Shown here piece after piece: positions 41,785-51,860 of a stretch of 64,000 nucleotides of DNA. The stretch is taken from the NCBI GenBank assembly GCA_049604415.1, contig JBMYTN010000001.1:1-64000 (forward strand), given 5' to 3'. Numbering within the stretch: the first letter of the stretch is position 1; every line of letters begins with the position of its first letter. The notes below the pieces were generated by a model, which was not told where the DNA came from, did no database searches, and worked only from the letters and a program-made list of their open reading frames with translations. Source of the DNA: JBMYTN01 sp049604415. Its GTDB lineage: Bacteria; Pseudomonadota; Alphaproteobacteria; Rhodospirillales; Rhodospirillaceae. Position numbers and translations under genes: made by a program.

Positions 41785-42822
41785 ATGATCCCTCAGGCTG
41801 GCGGACCCCCGCATGTTTTGTTGGCCCCGATGTCTGGCGTGACCGATCTGCCCTTTCGCCGCCAGGTGCGGCGCTGGGGAGCGGTTCCAGTTTTTTCCGA
41901 GATGATTGCCACCCGGGAAGCCGTGCGTGGGCATTTCTCGACCCTGCGTCGGGCGCGTCCGGATATGGATGAAGCGCCAATGGGGGTCCAGATCGCGGGC
42001 TGCGATCCGCAGGCCATGGCCGATGGTGCTCGCTTGGCTCAGGATCTCGGGGCCCAAGTGGTCGACATCAATATGGGATGTCCGGCGAAGAAAGTTGCCA
42101 AAGGCGCCCAGGCCGGCGCGGCCCTGATGCGCGATGAAGCCTTGGCGGGCCGGATCTTGGAGGCCGTCATTCAGGCGTGTTCGGTGCCAGTGACCCTAAA
42201 GATGCGTCTGGGTTGGGATGCGCAGAGCTTGAACGCGCCCCGTTTGGCCCGGATCGCAGAGCAAGCCGGGGTGGCCATGATCACGGTGCATGGGCGCACC
42301 CGAGATCAGCTCTATCAGGGCCATGCCGACTGGCATGCCATAGCTGAGGTCGTTCAAAGCGTTTCCGTTCCGGTGATCGGCAATGGCGATGTTCGCTCAT
42401 TGGACGATGCCTGCTCCCTCCTGGAGCAATCCGGGGCTGCAGGGGTGATGGTCGGGCGTGGCGCCCAGGGACGTCCTTGGTTCCCGGCCCATTTGGCCAC
42501 CGCTTTGGCCGGACTTGGTCAATCGCCAGACATCAAACTGCCCCCCGAACCGGGGCTGGAGCAGGTCCAAGCGGGCATGCTGAGCCACCTTGATGATCTG
42601 TTGACCCACTACACGGCCCATACGGGACTGCGCATGTCCCGCAAACATATGGGCTGGTATGCCGCCGAATTGGCGGACCGACTGCCTGGAACAGGGGAGT
42701 TCCGAGAGCGTTATGTCCGCGAGGAAACCAGTGCCGGAGCTATGGCGCTGATCCACGCCTTGTTTGACCGCCGCCTGGGAGAGGGGACCCGGGAGCCATC
42801 CGCTAGGAGAGTAGCCGCATGA
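41785..42822 (+). CDS. dusB: tRNA-dihydrouridine synthase DusB (NifR3)
   Basis: The 345-residue flavoenzyme has HVLLAPMSGVTDLPFRRQVR, then VVDINMGCPAKKVAKGAQAG, with the catalytic Cys in NMGCPAKKV. TVHGRTRDQLYQGHADWHAI and GNGDVRSLDDA follow, in DusB order. The position as first gene of ntrB-ntrC is the classical nifR3-ntrBC arrangement. GGAG before ATG 41785 supports this start; 44 extra residues would be added from 41653. Confidence 0.93.
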   Translation: MIPQAGGPPHVLLAPMSGVTDLPFRRQVRRWGAVPVFSEMIATREAVRGHFSTLRRARPDMDEAPMGVQIAGCDPQAMADGARLAQDLGAQVVDINMGCPAKKVAKGAQAGAALMRDEALAGRILEAVIQACSVPVTLKMRLGWDAQSLNAPRLARIAEQAGVAMITVHGRTRDQLYQGHADWHAIAEVVQSVSVPVIGNGDVRSLDDACSLLEQSGAAGVMVGRGAQGRPWFPAHLATALAGLGQSPDIKLPPEPGLEQVQAGMLSHLDDLLTHYTAHTGLRMSRKHMGWYAAELADRLPGTGEFRERYVREETSAGAMALIHALFDRRLGEGTREPSARRVAA

Positions 42823-44021
42823 TGGTCCGTCTAGGCGCCCTGCGCCACCGTCCACCCGCCGATCCCATGGTTGATCCCGCCACCGTGCTGAACTCCATTG
42901 CGTCCTCCGTTTTGGTCATCGACCAGGAAGATCAAATTCGGTTCGTCAATGCGTCTGCGGAACATCTGTTTGAAAGCACTGCGCCGCTTTTGGTCGGCAT
43001 GGAACTGAGCGAGTTGATCCCGGAGGATCATCCGCTGCATGGGCTGGTCGAAAAAGTGCGGCGGGAAGAGAGCATTTTTTCCGAATATGGCATCGAGCTT
43101 GACACGCCGAGAACCGGTCCTCGGACAATGACCATCCGAGTGTCGCCGTTGCAGGATTTCCCAAATTGGACAGTCGTTTCCTTGCATGAGTTAAGCATGG
43201 CTTTGAAGATCGGTCAGCAGATGCATTCGCGCAATGCGGCCCGGTCGGTTACCGCCATGGCCGCCATGATGGCCCATGAGGTCAAAAACCCCTTATCCGG
43301 TATTCGCGGCGCGGCACAGCTTTTGGAGCAAAACCTCCGCTCAGAAGACAAGGCCTTGCTGCGTTTGATCCTGGATGAGACCGATCGCATCGTGGCCTTG
43401 GTGGACCGCATGGAGGTCTTCTCTGACACCCGGACCCTGGATCGGGAGCCGGTCAACATTCACCGGGTGCTCGAACATGTTCGAATGGTTGCGGAAAATG
43501 GCTTTGGCAAATCCGTGCGCTTTGTGGAGACCTATGATCCGTCCTTGCCGCCGGTGTTGGGCAATCGCGACCAGTTGATCCAGGTCTTCCTCAATTTGGT
43601 CAAAAATGCCTGCGAAGCTGTCGATGACGCCATGGGATCGGAAGTGGTCCTGACCACCGCCTATCAGCATGGCTTGCGGATGCGGGCCCCCGGGTCCGGG
43701 GAAGCCTTGGATTTACCCCTGGTGATCCGGGTGCGGGACAATGGACCGAACGGGATCCCGGAGGATATTCGGGGCAATTTGTTCGACCCCTTTGTCTCAA
43801 CCAAGACCAAAGGCAGCGGCTTGGGATTGCCTTTGGTGGCTAAAATTATCCATGATCATGGTGGGGTGATCGAATTTGACAGCCAGCCGGGCCGAACCGT
43901 GTTCACCGTGGTGCTGCCAATGTCCAGAGGATCCGCATCCGTCCAGGATTTGGCTCAACGGGAGGCAGGGGGACCTGTTGGATTGTCAAAAACCGCCCTT
44001 AATCGTTTGCCCGCTGAGTAA
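42819..44021 (+). CDS. ntrB: Nitrogen regulation histidine kinase NtrB
   Basis: The 400-residue cytoplasmic kinase/phosphatase of NtrC has a PAS domain (VLNSIASSVLVIDQEDQIRF), HisKA with H153 in MAHEVKNPLSGIRGAAQLLE, and an ATPase domain (VRDNGPNGIPEDIRGNLFDP, then SGLGLPLVAKIIHDHGG). There are no membrane segments, as expected. It overlaps dusB by ATGA, so the two are co-translated. Confidence 0.95.
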   Translation: MMVRLGALRHRPPADPMVDPATVLNSIASSVLVIDQEDQIRFVNASAEHLFESTAPLLVGMELSELIPEDHPLHGLVEKVRREESIFSEYGIELDTPRTGPRTMTIRVSPLQDFPNWTVVSLHELSMALKIGQQMHSRNAARSVTAMAAMMAHEVKNPLSGIRGAAQLLEQNLRSEDKALLRLILDETDRIVALVDRMEVFSDTRTLDREPVNIHRVLEHVRMVAENGFGKSVRFVETYDPSLPPVLGNRDQLIQVFLNLVKNACEAVDDAMGSEVVLTTAYQHGLRMRAPGSGEALDLPLVIRVRDNGPNGIPEDIRGNLFDPFVSTKTKGSGLGLPLVAKIIHDHGGVIEFDSQPGRTVFTVVLPMSRGSASVQDLAQREAGGPVGLSKTALNRLPAE

Positions 44022-44089
44022 TCGTCGCCTTGGTAAAACCGTTTTGCAGCCTAACTTTCTGAAAATAAAAAAGATTTGTGGAGAGACCA

Positions 44090-45535
44090 ATGGCCAGCAT
44101 CCTCGTTGCCGATGACGATCGCGGGATCCGCACCGTCCTAAGCCAGGCTTTGGGGCGCGCGGGCTATGAGGTGCGGTCCACCGGCACCGGCTCGACCCTG
44201 TGGAATTGGGTCGCCGACGGGCAAGGGGATTTGGTGATCACCGATGTGGTCATGCCCGATGCCAATGGCCTGGATTTGATCCCGCGGATCAAAAAAATTC
44301 GACCGGATCTGCGCATCGTGGTGATGAGCGCCCAAAACACCTTGCTCACAGCGGTGAAGGCCGCTGAACGCGGCGCCTTTGAATATCTTCCCAAGCCCTT
44401 CGACTTGAAGGAACTGACCAATGTGGTCCGCCGGGCTTTGTCTGCTCCCCGGGATGATCTGGTCGCCTCGGAAGGTGGAGAAGAGGAAGAAGACGGCCAA
44501 CTGCCCCTGATCGGGCGTTCACCGGCCATGCAGGAGATCTACCGAACCCTGGCCCGGCTGATGACCACGGATTTGACCGTGATGATCTCTGGCGAATCCG
44601 GGACGGGCAAAGAACTGGTTGCCCGCGCCCTGCATGACTATGGCAAGCGCCGCAATGGCCCCTTTGTCGCGGTGAACATGGCCGCCATTCCCCGGGAATT
44701 GATTGAAAGCGAGCTCTTCGGTCATGAGAAGGGTGCCTTCACCGGGGCCCACAGCCGGGCGGCTGGGCGGTTTGAGCAGGCCGATGGCGGGACCCTATTC
44801 CTGGATGAAATTGGCGATATGCCGCCGGAAGCCCAAACCCGTTTGCTGCGGGTGCTTCAGGAGAGTGAATATACGACGGTCGGCGGGCGCACCGCGATTC
44901 GGTCCAATGTCCGGATTGTTGCCGCCACCCACCGGGATCTTCGCCTGCAAATTCGTCAGGGCCTGTTCCGGGAAGATTTGTTCTATCGCTTGAATGTGGT
45001 GCCGATCCGTCTGCCGCCGTTGCGGGAGCGGACGGAGGATATTCCGGAATTGGCCCGCCATTTCCTGAAGCAAGCCACCGTGGGCGATGGTCTGCCGACC
45101 AAAGTTCTGGACCAGGGGGCGGTTGACCGTCTGAAAGCCCATCGCTGGCCCGGCAATGTGCGCGAGCTGGAAAATCTGGTGCGTCGATTGGCCGCACTCT
45201 ATTCCCAAGAAGAAATCAGCCTGGATGTTATTGAGGCCGAGCTGGCGGCGGTGACCCCGGTGCCTGGCTTGGATATGGAGGATCCCGACGAGGGTTTGTC
45301 CTCCAAGGTTGAGCGTCATTTGCGCAATTACTTTGCCGCCCACGGAGACAGCCTGCCGCCCAATGGTCTCTATGACCGGATCTCCCGGGAGGTCGAGCGC
45401 CCCCTGATCTTGCTGTGTTTGGAAGCCACCCGGGGCAATCAGATCAAAGCTGCCCAGCTGTTGGGGGTCAACCGCAACACCTTGCGGAAGAAAATCAAGG
45501 ATCTGGACATCCAGGTGGTCCGGGGCGTGAAATGA
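44090..45535 (+). CDS. ntrC: Nitrogen regulator NtrC
   Basis: This 481-residue sigma-54 activator has a receiver with phospho-acceptor D52 (DLVITDVVMPDANG), Walker A GESGTGKELVARAL, and the sigma-54 contact loop GAFTGA in FGHEKGAFTGAHSRAAGRFE. A Fis-type helix-turn-helix ends the protein (NQIKAAQLLGVNRNTLRKKI). GGAGAG precedes ATG 44090. It regulates ammonium-limitation genes with NtrB and overlaps ntrY by ATGA. Confidence 0.96.
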   Translation: MASILVADDDRGIRTVLSQALGRAGYEVRSTGTGSTLWNWVADGQGDLVITDVVMPDANGLDLIPRIKKIRPDLRIVVMSAQNTLLTAVKAAERGAFEYLPKPFDLKELTNVVRRALSAPRDDLVASEGGEEEEDGQLPLIGRSPAMQEIYRTLARLMTTDLTVMISGESGTGKELVARALHDYGKRRNGPFVAVNMAAIPRELIESELFGHEKGAFTGAHSRAAGRFEQADGGTLFLDEIGDMPPEAQTRLLRVLQESEYTTVGGRTAIRSNVRIVAATHRDLRLQIRQGLFREDLFYRLNVVPIRLPPLRERTEDIPELARHFLKQATVGDGLPTKVLDQGAVDRLKAHRWPGNVRELENLVRRLAALYSQEEISLDVIEAELAAVTPVPGLDMEDPDEGLSSKVERHLRNYFAAHGDSLPPNGLYDRISREVERPLILLCLEATRGNQIKAAQLLGVNRNTLRKKIKDLDIQVVRGVK

Positions 45536-47907
45536 CCGACGGGATCAGGGCGGAGCACACCGTCCCCCCGGCCCCCATATCCCCAAGCAGAGCAAAACGG
45601 CAAGGGCGGCGTCCCGAGCGCCGTGCCCTGGTGTTCAACCGGTCTATTCTGCGCCTCGGCATTTATGCCCGGCGGTTCCGCCTTGCGCGGCGGCTGGCAT
45701 TGGCATTGTTCATTCTGGCCCTAATTTTGGGCGTGTTGACGGCCTTCGTCCTGACAGCACCGGAAAAGAACGACACGGTGCTTTGGCTCCTGCTCAATCT
45801 GGATGCCATTGTCATTCTGGGGCTGACCGTGATGGTCACCCGATTCATGGTCCGGGCCTGGAGTGCCAGGCGGGCAGGGGGGGCCGGCTCGCGCCTGCAT
45901 GCCCGCTTGGTGTTGCTGTTTGGTGCCGTTGCGGTGATCCCGGCCATTGTGGTCGGCGGATTTACAGCGGTCGCCTTCCATTTCAGCTTCCAGACCTTTT
46001 TTGATGACACCGTGTCAACGGCCGTGGCGGAAAGCCAAGAGGTCGCCCAGGCCTATAAGGAAGCCCATATCAGCGGGATTGCTGGCATTGCAGCGGTTTT
46101 GGCCAATGATTTGAACCGGGAATTGCCGAAACTGCCGAGCGAGGAATATCTTAACCGATATTTGACCACCCAGAGCTTTGTCCGGAACATCAATGAGGTT
46201 GTGGTGTTCACCGGGACGGGACAGGTTTTGGGTCGGGCCGGGGTCACGTTTTCGATGCAGTTTGAAACCGTGTCCGACTTTGCTTTGGACCGGGCGCGCA
46301 GTGGCGATGTTGCCGTGCTACCAGGCGCATCAAATGACCGGGTGCGGGCCTTGGTGGCGCTGCAATTGCCCGAGGCGTTTTTGCTGGTCGGGCGGTTTAT
46401 TGATCCCAAAGTCCGCCAGCATATTGAACAGGCTGATGCTGCCGTGGCCAAATATGGCGCGTTTCGCGATCAAAGGACCCAGATCCAGATCATCTATATG
46501 GTCGCCTTCATGGTTGTGGCCCTTTTGCTGCTGTTGGCGGCCGTTTGGGTGGGCCTGATCATTGCCGACCGGCTGGCCCGGCCCATCGAGGCCCTCATCA
46601 GTGCCTCGGAGCGGGTCCGGGAGGGGGATCTCTCGGTCCGGGTGCCGGAGATTGTCGCCAGCGATGAGGTTGCCACCCTCAGTCGTGCCTTCAATCGGAT
46701 GACGGCGCGCATATCCGAGCAGCAGCATTCCCTGCAAAATGCCAATGCTGAACTTGATGAACGGCGGCGGTTCACGGAAACCGTGCTGTCCGGGGTGTCT
46801 GCCGGGGTCATTGGCCTGGATGCTGAGGGGCGGATGAATTTGCCCAATCCCTCTGCGTCACGCTTACTGGGGCGTAATCTGGAAAATGGGCGCGGCATGG
46901 CCATTGAGGAAGCGGTTCCGGCCTTTGCTGAGCTGGTGGCCAAGATCAAGGCGCATCCTGAACGCCCGCTCAGTGCCGAAGTCTCAGTCCTTGTCCGTGA
47001 TCGCAAGCGGACCCTTTTGGTGCGGGTGGCTGCTGAACATGGGGCCGAAGACATTCCAGGCTATGTCATCACCTTTGATGATGTCACCGATCTCCAGGCC
47101 GCCCAACGCACCGCTGCCTGGGCCGATGTGGCGCGCCGGATTGCCCATGAAATTAAAAACCCGCTCACGCCAATCCAGCTGTCGGCGGAGCGGTTAAAAC
47201 GTAAATATCTCAAGCAGATCCAGGACGATCCCGAAACATTTATCCGCTGTACCGATACCATTGTCCGCCATGTCTCCGATATTGGCGGCATGGTCGATGA
47301 GTTCAGCTCGTTCGCCCGGATGCCTGCCCCGGTTATCAAGCTTGAAAACCTTAATGAACTGGTGGCCCAAGCGGTGTTTCTGCAAAAGACGGCTTATCCG
47401 CAATTGGATGTGCGCCATCACTTGCCGGATGCGACCGTGCGCGTGCCCTGTGATCAAAGGCAGATCAATCAGGCGCTGACCAATCTGATCAAAAATGCCA
47501 TTGAATCCATTGAAGGGCGTCCCCGTCCATCGGAGGGCGAAGCGGAACTGCCCAAAGGGTCCGTTCAGGTTCATTTGGACCTGCCCGAGGGGGAAGGGGG
47601 TGAGATTGCCCGCGTCAGGCTGATCGACAATGGCAAAGGCTTGCCCAAGGAAGAGCGCCATCGCCTGACCGAGCCCTATGTCACCACCCGGTCAAAAGGA
47701 ACTGGGCTTGGCTTGGCGATTGTTAAGAAAATCCTGGAAGACCATCGGGGCAATCTGTTACTTGAAGACAACACATCCGGTGGCGCGATTGTAACCATCA
47801 CCTTGCCCATCGGAGACCCAGACAGTCCGTCCAAGAACCAAACCGAGGCAGCTTTGCAAACTCCGTCATCGCTTCCAACGGCCTCCGATCGGGACATCCA
47901 GTCCTAA
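45532..47907 (+). CDS. ntrY: Membrane histidine kinase NtrY
   Basis: The 791-residue protein has several transmembrane helices (LALALFILALILGVLTAFVL, LLLNLDAIVILGLTVMVTRF, LLFGAVAVIPAIVVGGFTAV, MVAFMVVALLLLLAAVWVGL) and HAMP (RLARPIEALISASERVREGD). A PAS domain, HisKA (VARRIAHEIKNPLTPIQLSA) and an ATPase domain (LIDNGKGLPKEERHRLTEPY, then SKGTGLGLAIVKKILEDHRG) follow. It pairs with NtrX; in related bacteria the pair senses nitrogen or redox state. Confidence 0.95.
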   Translation: MTDGIRAEHTVPPAPISPSRAKRQGRRPERRALVFNRSILRLGIYARRFRLARRLALALFILALILGVLTAFVLTAPEKNDTVLWLLLNLDAIVILGLTVMVTRFMVRAWSARRAGGAGSRLHARLVLLFGAVAVIPAIVVGGFTAVAFHFSFQTFFDDTVSTAVAESQEVAQAYKEAHISGIAGIAAVLANDLNRELPKLPSEEYLNRYLTTQSFVRNINEVVVFTGTGQVLGRAGVTFSMQFETVSDFALDRARSGDVAVLPGASNDRVRALVALQLPEAFLLVGRFIDPKVRQHIEQADAAVAKYGAFRDQRTQIQIIYMVAFMVVALLLLLAAVWVGLIIADRLARPIEALISASERVREGDLSVRVPEIVASDEVATLSRAFNRMTARISEQQHSLQNANAELDERRRFTETVLSGVSAGVIGLDAEGRMNLPNPSASRLLGRNLENGRGMAIEEAVPAFAELVAKIKAHPERPLSAEVSVLVRDRKRTLLVRVAAEHGAEDIPGYVITFDDVTDLQAAQRTAAWADVARRIAHEIKNPLTPIQLSAERLKRKYLKQIQDDPETFIRCTDTIVRHVSDIGGMVDEFSSFARMPAPVIKLENLNELVAQAVFLQKTAYPQLDVRHHLPDATVRVPCDQRQINQALTNLIKNAIESIEGRPRPSEGEAELPKGSVQVHLDLPEGEGGEIARVRLIDNGKGLPKEERHRLTEPYVTTRSKGTGLGLAIVKKILEDHRGNLLLEDNTSGGAIVTITLPIGDPDSPSKNQTEAALQTPSSLPTASDRDIQS

Positions 47908-47949
47908 GAAAACCGCCACAGCCTAGAAAACCAGCAAGCAGGCCCCTGC

Positions 47950-49410
47950 ATGCCCAGCCATTCGCCCAATACCATCCCCGGTGCTGACGCCGTTCAAAGT
48001 GGCTTTGATCCGAGTGATGTCCAAGCCAATGACATCCTCCTTGTCGATGATGAGGAGGATATCCGCATGGCCTTGTCCGGCATTCTGGAGGATGAGGGCT
48101 ATCAACCCCGGGAGGCCTGGGATGCCGACAGTTGTCTGGCTCAGGTCGGGGAGCGGGAACCGGCTGCGGTGGTGCTCGATATCTGGATGGAAGGCAGTCG
48201 CATTGATGGCCTGGGTGTGCTGGCTGAATTGCGCAAAGCCTATCCGCTGCTGCCGGTGGTGATGATCAGCGGTCATGGCACCATCGAGATGGCGGTCACG
48301 GCGCTGAAAAACGGCGCCTATGATTTTATTGAGAAACCGTTCAACACCAATCGGCTGCTGACCACGGTCCAGCGGGCCATGGAAGCTGGGGCCCTGCGTC
48401 GGGAAAACGCGGCGTTAAAAAACCGCGACCGGGGCGAAACGGTGATGATTGGGCGCTCGCAGGTGCTGCAACAGGTGCTGCAGGCCGTCGACAAGGTGGC
48501 CCCAACCAATTCGCGGGTGATGATCTCTGGACCGGCAGGCTCCGGCAAAGAGGTTGTGGCGCGGATGATCCATGCGCGCTCCACCCGGTCCGATGCCAGC
48601 TTGGTGGTGGTCAATTGCGCCGCCATGTCACCGGATCGCATGGAAGAGGAGCTGTTTGGCCGGGAAGGCGATGGCAGCAATACGGGGCGCACTGGCCTGT
48701 TTGAAATGGCCGATGGCGGCACTTTGCTGCTGGATGAAGTCGCCGACATGCCCTTGGAAACCCAAGGCAAAATTGTCCGCGTTCTCCAAGACCAGACTTT
48801 CACCAGATTGGGCGGGAGCCGTCAGTTGCGGGTGGATACGCGGGTGCTGGCCATCACCAATCGCGACTTAGATGAAGAGATTAGCGCCGGTCGGTTCCGT
48901 CAGGATCTCTACTACCGTCTCAATGTGGTGCCGATCCTACTGCCCGATCTGACCCGGCGCCGGGAAGATATTCCGCTTTTGGTCGAGCATTTCATGGGGC
49001 ATGCCGCGCAAATGGCGGGCACCCGTCCCAGACCGGTTGGGGAAGATGCCATGGCGCGGCTGCAAGCCGATCCCTGGCCAGGCAATGTGCGCCAGTTGCG
49101 CAATGTGGTCGATCGCTTGTTGATCATGGCCCCGGGGGAGGCCGATGAACCAATCACTGCGGAAATGCTGCCGCCAGAGATTGGCGCTGACGCTGCGGCA
49201 ACCCTGAAGCTGGACCGATCCGGTGAAATCATGGCCTTGCCCTTGCGGGAAGCCCGGGAAACCTTTGAACGGGATTACCTGCTGGCCCAATTGGCCCGGT
49301 TTGGCGACAACATTTCCCGCACCGCCGAGTTTATTGGCATGGAACGCTCTGCCCTGCACCGAAAGCTCAAAAGCTTAGGCGTCGCAGCTGCCGATCGGGC
49401 CAAACCGTAA
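47950..49410 (+). CDS. ntrX: Response regulator NtrX
   Basis: The 486-residue regulator has a receiver with D77 (PAAVVLDIWMEGSRIDGLGV), an AAA+ module with Walker A-like GPAGSGKEVVARM, and a Fis-type C-terminus (RFGDNISRTAEFIGMERSAL, then HRKLKSLGV). The GAFTGA loop is replaced by GDGSNTGRTGLFEMADGG, so it is not expected to work through sigma-54. This loss is usual for alphaproteobacterial NtrX. The N-terminus is about 25 residues longer than typical. Confidence 0.93.
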   Translation: MPSHSPNTIPGADAVQSGFDPSDVQANDILLVDDEEDIRMALSGILEDEGYQPREAWDADSCLAQVGEREPAAVVLDIWMEGSRIDGLGVLAELRKAYPLLPVVMISGHGTIEMAVTALKNGAYDFIEKPFNTNRLLTTVQRAMEAGALRRENAALKNRDRGETVMIGRSQVLQQVLQAVDKVAPTNSRVMISGPAGSGKEVVARMIHARSTRSDASLVVVNCAAMSPDRMEEELFGREGDGSNTGRTGLFEMADGGTLLLDEVADMPLETQGKIVRVLQDQTFTRLGGSRQLRVDTRVLAITNRDLDEEISAGRFRQDLYYRLNVVPILLPDLTRRREDIPLLVEHFMGHAAQMAGTRPRPVGEDAMARLQADPWPGNVRQLRNVVDRLLIMAPGEADEPITAEMLPPEIGADAAATLKLDRSGEIMALPLREARETFERDYLLAQLARFGDNISRTAEFIGMERSALHRKLKSLGVAAADRAKP

Positions 49411-49451
49411 TCACTCTCACAGTTCTGTGCTGTTCCTACCAAGTGCATTTG

Positions 49452-49473
49452 GGTCTATTGAGGACCTTTTTTT
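49452..49473 (+). terminator. Weak intrinsic terminator between ntrX and trkA
   Basis: GGTC (49452-49455) and GACC (49463-49466) form a short stem followed by TTTTTTT. The stem has only four pairs, so partial termination at most is expected. Confidence 0.35.
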
Positions 49474-49553
49474 GACGCGCGCAGGCCTTCTTGGGCCGCA
49501 TTGTCATCTGGCCCCGGGATGCTCCGGGCACGCCCGAACAAAATGAGGACGGT

Positions 49554-50930
49554 ATGAAGGTCATCATCTGTGGAGCGGGGCAGGTTGGCGTCTCCATTGC
49601 CCGCTATCTGGCGTTGGACGGCAACGACATTACGGTGATTGACCAGCGGCCGGAGTTGATCCGCACCATCTCTGAAGGCTTGGAGGTGCAGGCTTTGGTC
49701 GGCTATGCCAGCCATCCCGATGTGCTGGAACAGGCCGGGGCCGAAGATGCCGATATGTTGATTGCGGTGACCCATGCCGATGAAGTCAACATGGTTGCCT
49801 GCCAGGTCGCCCATTCTCTGTTCAATGTGCCGACCAAAATCGCCCGGGTCCGCAATCAATCTTATCTTTCACAGCGTTGGGCAGATTTGTTCACCCGGGA
49901 AAATATGCCGATTGATGTAATCATCTCCCCGGAGATCGAGGTCGCTCAGGCGGTGACTCGACGCCTCCAAGTGCCAGGGGCCATGGATGTTATCCCGCTG
50001 GTCGAGGACAAGGTCCGTTTGATGGGGGTGCGCTGTACTGAAGACACCCCGGTTGTTAACACACCGCTGCGGCAATTGACCCAGCTGTTTCCGGAACTGT
50101 CTTTGGTCGTCGTTGGCATCATCCGCAATGAGCGCCCGATGGTGCCCGGGGCCGATGAGCAGATGCTGCCTGGCGATGATGTCTATTTCGTCGTCGACAG
50201 CGCCCAAACCGAGCGGGCTTTGGCCGCCTTTGGCCATGAGGAAACCACCGCCCGGCGCATTGCCATTTTTGGCGGCGGCAATATTGGCACCTTCCTGGCC
50301 CAAACTCTGGAGCGGGAATACCCGCAAATGAAGGCCAAAATGATCGAGTTCGACCCTGATCGGGCGCGACAGGTGGCCAATATGCTGGAAAAGACCATGG
50401 TTTTGAACGGCGATGTGCTTGACCGGGAAATCTTGGAAGAGGCCGGGGTCGGGCAAACCGAAACCATTGTCGCTGTCACCAATGATGATGAGACCAATAT
50501 TTTGGCCTCCCTGCTGGCCAAGCGTTATGGTGCCACCCGTGCGGTCACCCTGATCAACAAGGACACCTATAACACCCTGGTGACCACCTTGGGGGTCGAT
50601 GTTGTGGTCAATCCGCGCTCGATCACGGTCTCAAAGATTTTGCAGCATGTGCGTCGGGGACGGATCCATGCGGTGCATTCGGTCCATGAGGGCTTTGGCG
50701 AAGTGATCGAGGCCGACGCTTTGGAAACATCGCCACTGGTGGGTCGACCCCTAAAAGAAGTCAAACTGCCCAATGGCGTGCTGCTGGGAGCCATTGTCCG
50801 AGGCAACCATGTTATCAGCCCACGCGGCGGCACAGTCGTCGCGCCAGGGGATCGGATCGTGTTGTTCTCCGCATCGGAAGCCATACGCAAGGTGGAAAAA
50901 ATGTTCTCAGTTCGGTTGGAATTCTTTTAA
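49554..50930 (+). CDS. trkA: Trk potassium uptake regulator TrkA
   Basis: The 458-residue cytoplasmic protein has two NAD-binding RCK units: MKVIICGAGQVGVSIARYLA at the N-terminus and RRIAIFGGGNIGTFLAQTLE in the second half. Each is followed by an RCK-C domain, and the length equals E. coli TrkA (458). GAGG before ATG 49554 supports the start. No TrkH/TrkG is present in the window. Confidence 0.95.
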   Translation: MKVIICGAGQVGVSIARYLALDGNDITVIDQRPELIRTISEGLEVQALVGYASHPDVLEQAGAEDADMLIAVTHADEVNMVACQVAHSLFNVPTKIARVRNQSYLSQRWADLFTRENMPIDVIISPEIEVAQAVTRRLQVPGAMDVIPLVEDKVRLMGVRCTEDTPVVNTPLRQLTQLFPELSLVVVGIIRNERPMVPGADEQMLPGDDVYFVVDSAQTERALAAFGHEETTARRIAIFGGGNIGTFLAQTLEREYPQMKAKMIEFDPDRARQVANMLEKTMVLNGDVLDREILEEAGVGQTETIVAVTNDDETNILASLLAKRYGATRAVTLINKDTYNTLVTTLGVDVVVNPRSITVSKILQHVRRGRIHAVHSVHEGFGEVIEADALETSPLVGRPLKEVKLPNGVLLGAIVRGNHVISPRGGTVVAPGDRIVLFSASEAIRKVEKMFSVRLEFF

Positions 50931-50996
50931 ACTTTCCAGCATGTTATCGGTCCGGTTGGACCAGGGTCAGTTCTTCGGGTCAAGGGAACCGCGTCG

Positions 50997-51860
50997 ATGC
51001 CGCGTATCTGCTATGTCAACGGGCGCTATGCCCTGTTCAGTCAAGCCTCGGTCCATGTGGATGATCGGGCTTTTACCCTGTCCGATGGTGTCTATGAGGT
51101 CACGGCGGTGCGCCAGGGTCAGTTGGTGGATTTAGACTGGCATTTGGATCGGCTCGAGTATTCCCTTGGGGAATTACAGATCGCCATGCCGATGTCGCGC
51201 AAAGCGCTGGCCCATGTCAGTCGGCAGGTTGTTCTGCGCAATCGGGTTAGCCACGGCATTCTCTACACCCAGATCACGCGTGGTGTGGCGCCTCGGGATC
51301 ACGCCTTCCCCAATCCCGCTGTGCGGCCCGGATTTGTCAGCTGGGCAAAATCCAAGCCCGATAATCCCGCTTCGGTGCTCCAATCCGGGGTCAAAGTCAA
51401 AAGCCAACGGGATTTGCGCTGGGCCCGGCGCGACATCAAGTCGACCTCATTGCTGGCCAATGTGTTGATGAAACAGGCAGCCCTTGAGGACGGTGGTTAT
51501 GAATCCATGCAGGTGGATGACGACGGCATGGTCACCGAGGGGGCCTCGACCAATTTCTGGATGGTGGATGCGGAGGGCACTTTGGTGACCCGTCCCTTGT
51601 CCAACGCCATTTTGTCGGGCATCACCCGCAAAAGATTGATTGCCCTGGCCAAAGACCAAGGCATCACCGTCGAGGAGCGGCTTTTTAGCCTGGAAGAGGC
51701 AAAGGCAGCACGGGAAGTGTTTTTCACCTCGACAACGAATTTCTGCATGCCGGTGGTCCAAATCGACGACCATGTCATTGCCAATGGGGCACCGGGCAGC
51801 GTCGCCGGCGCTCTCTATAGTGCTTATATCGAGTTTGCCGCTGACGCAGGTCTTAGCTGA
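50997..51860 (+). CDS. dat: D-amino-acid aminotransferase (fold IV, PLP)
   Basis: The 287-residue enzyme carries ICYVNGRYALFSQASVHVDD then RAFTLSDGVYEV, PLP lysine K148 in RRDIKSTSLLANVLMKQAAL, and VTEGASTNFWMVD with the cofactor-contacting Glu. Fold-IV members convert D-alanine and D-glutamate keto acids or branched-chain amino acids; the trkA-dat-hfq position points to D-amino-acid aminotransferase. It overlaps the HAD gene by ATGA. Confidence 0.88.
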   Translation: MPRICYVNGRYALFSQASVHVDDRAFTLSDGVYEVTAVRQGQLVDLDWHLDRLEYSLGELQIAMPMSRKALAHVSRQVVLRNRVSHGILYTQITRGVAPRDHAFPNPAVRPGFVSWAKSKPDNPASVLQSGVKVKSQRDLRWARRDIKSTSLLANVLMKQAALEDGGYESMQVDDDGMVTEGASTNFWMVDAEGTLVTRPLSNAILSGITRKRLIALAKDQGITVEERLFSLEEAKAAREVFFTSTTNFCMPVVQIDDHVIANGAPGSVAGALYSAYIEFAADAGLS

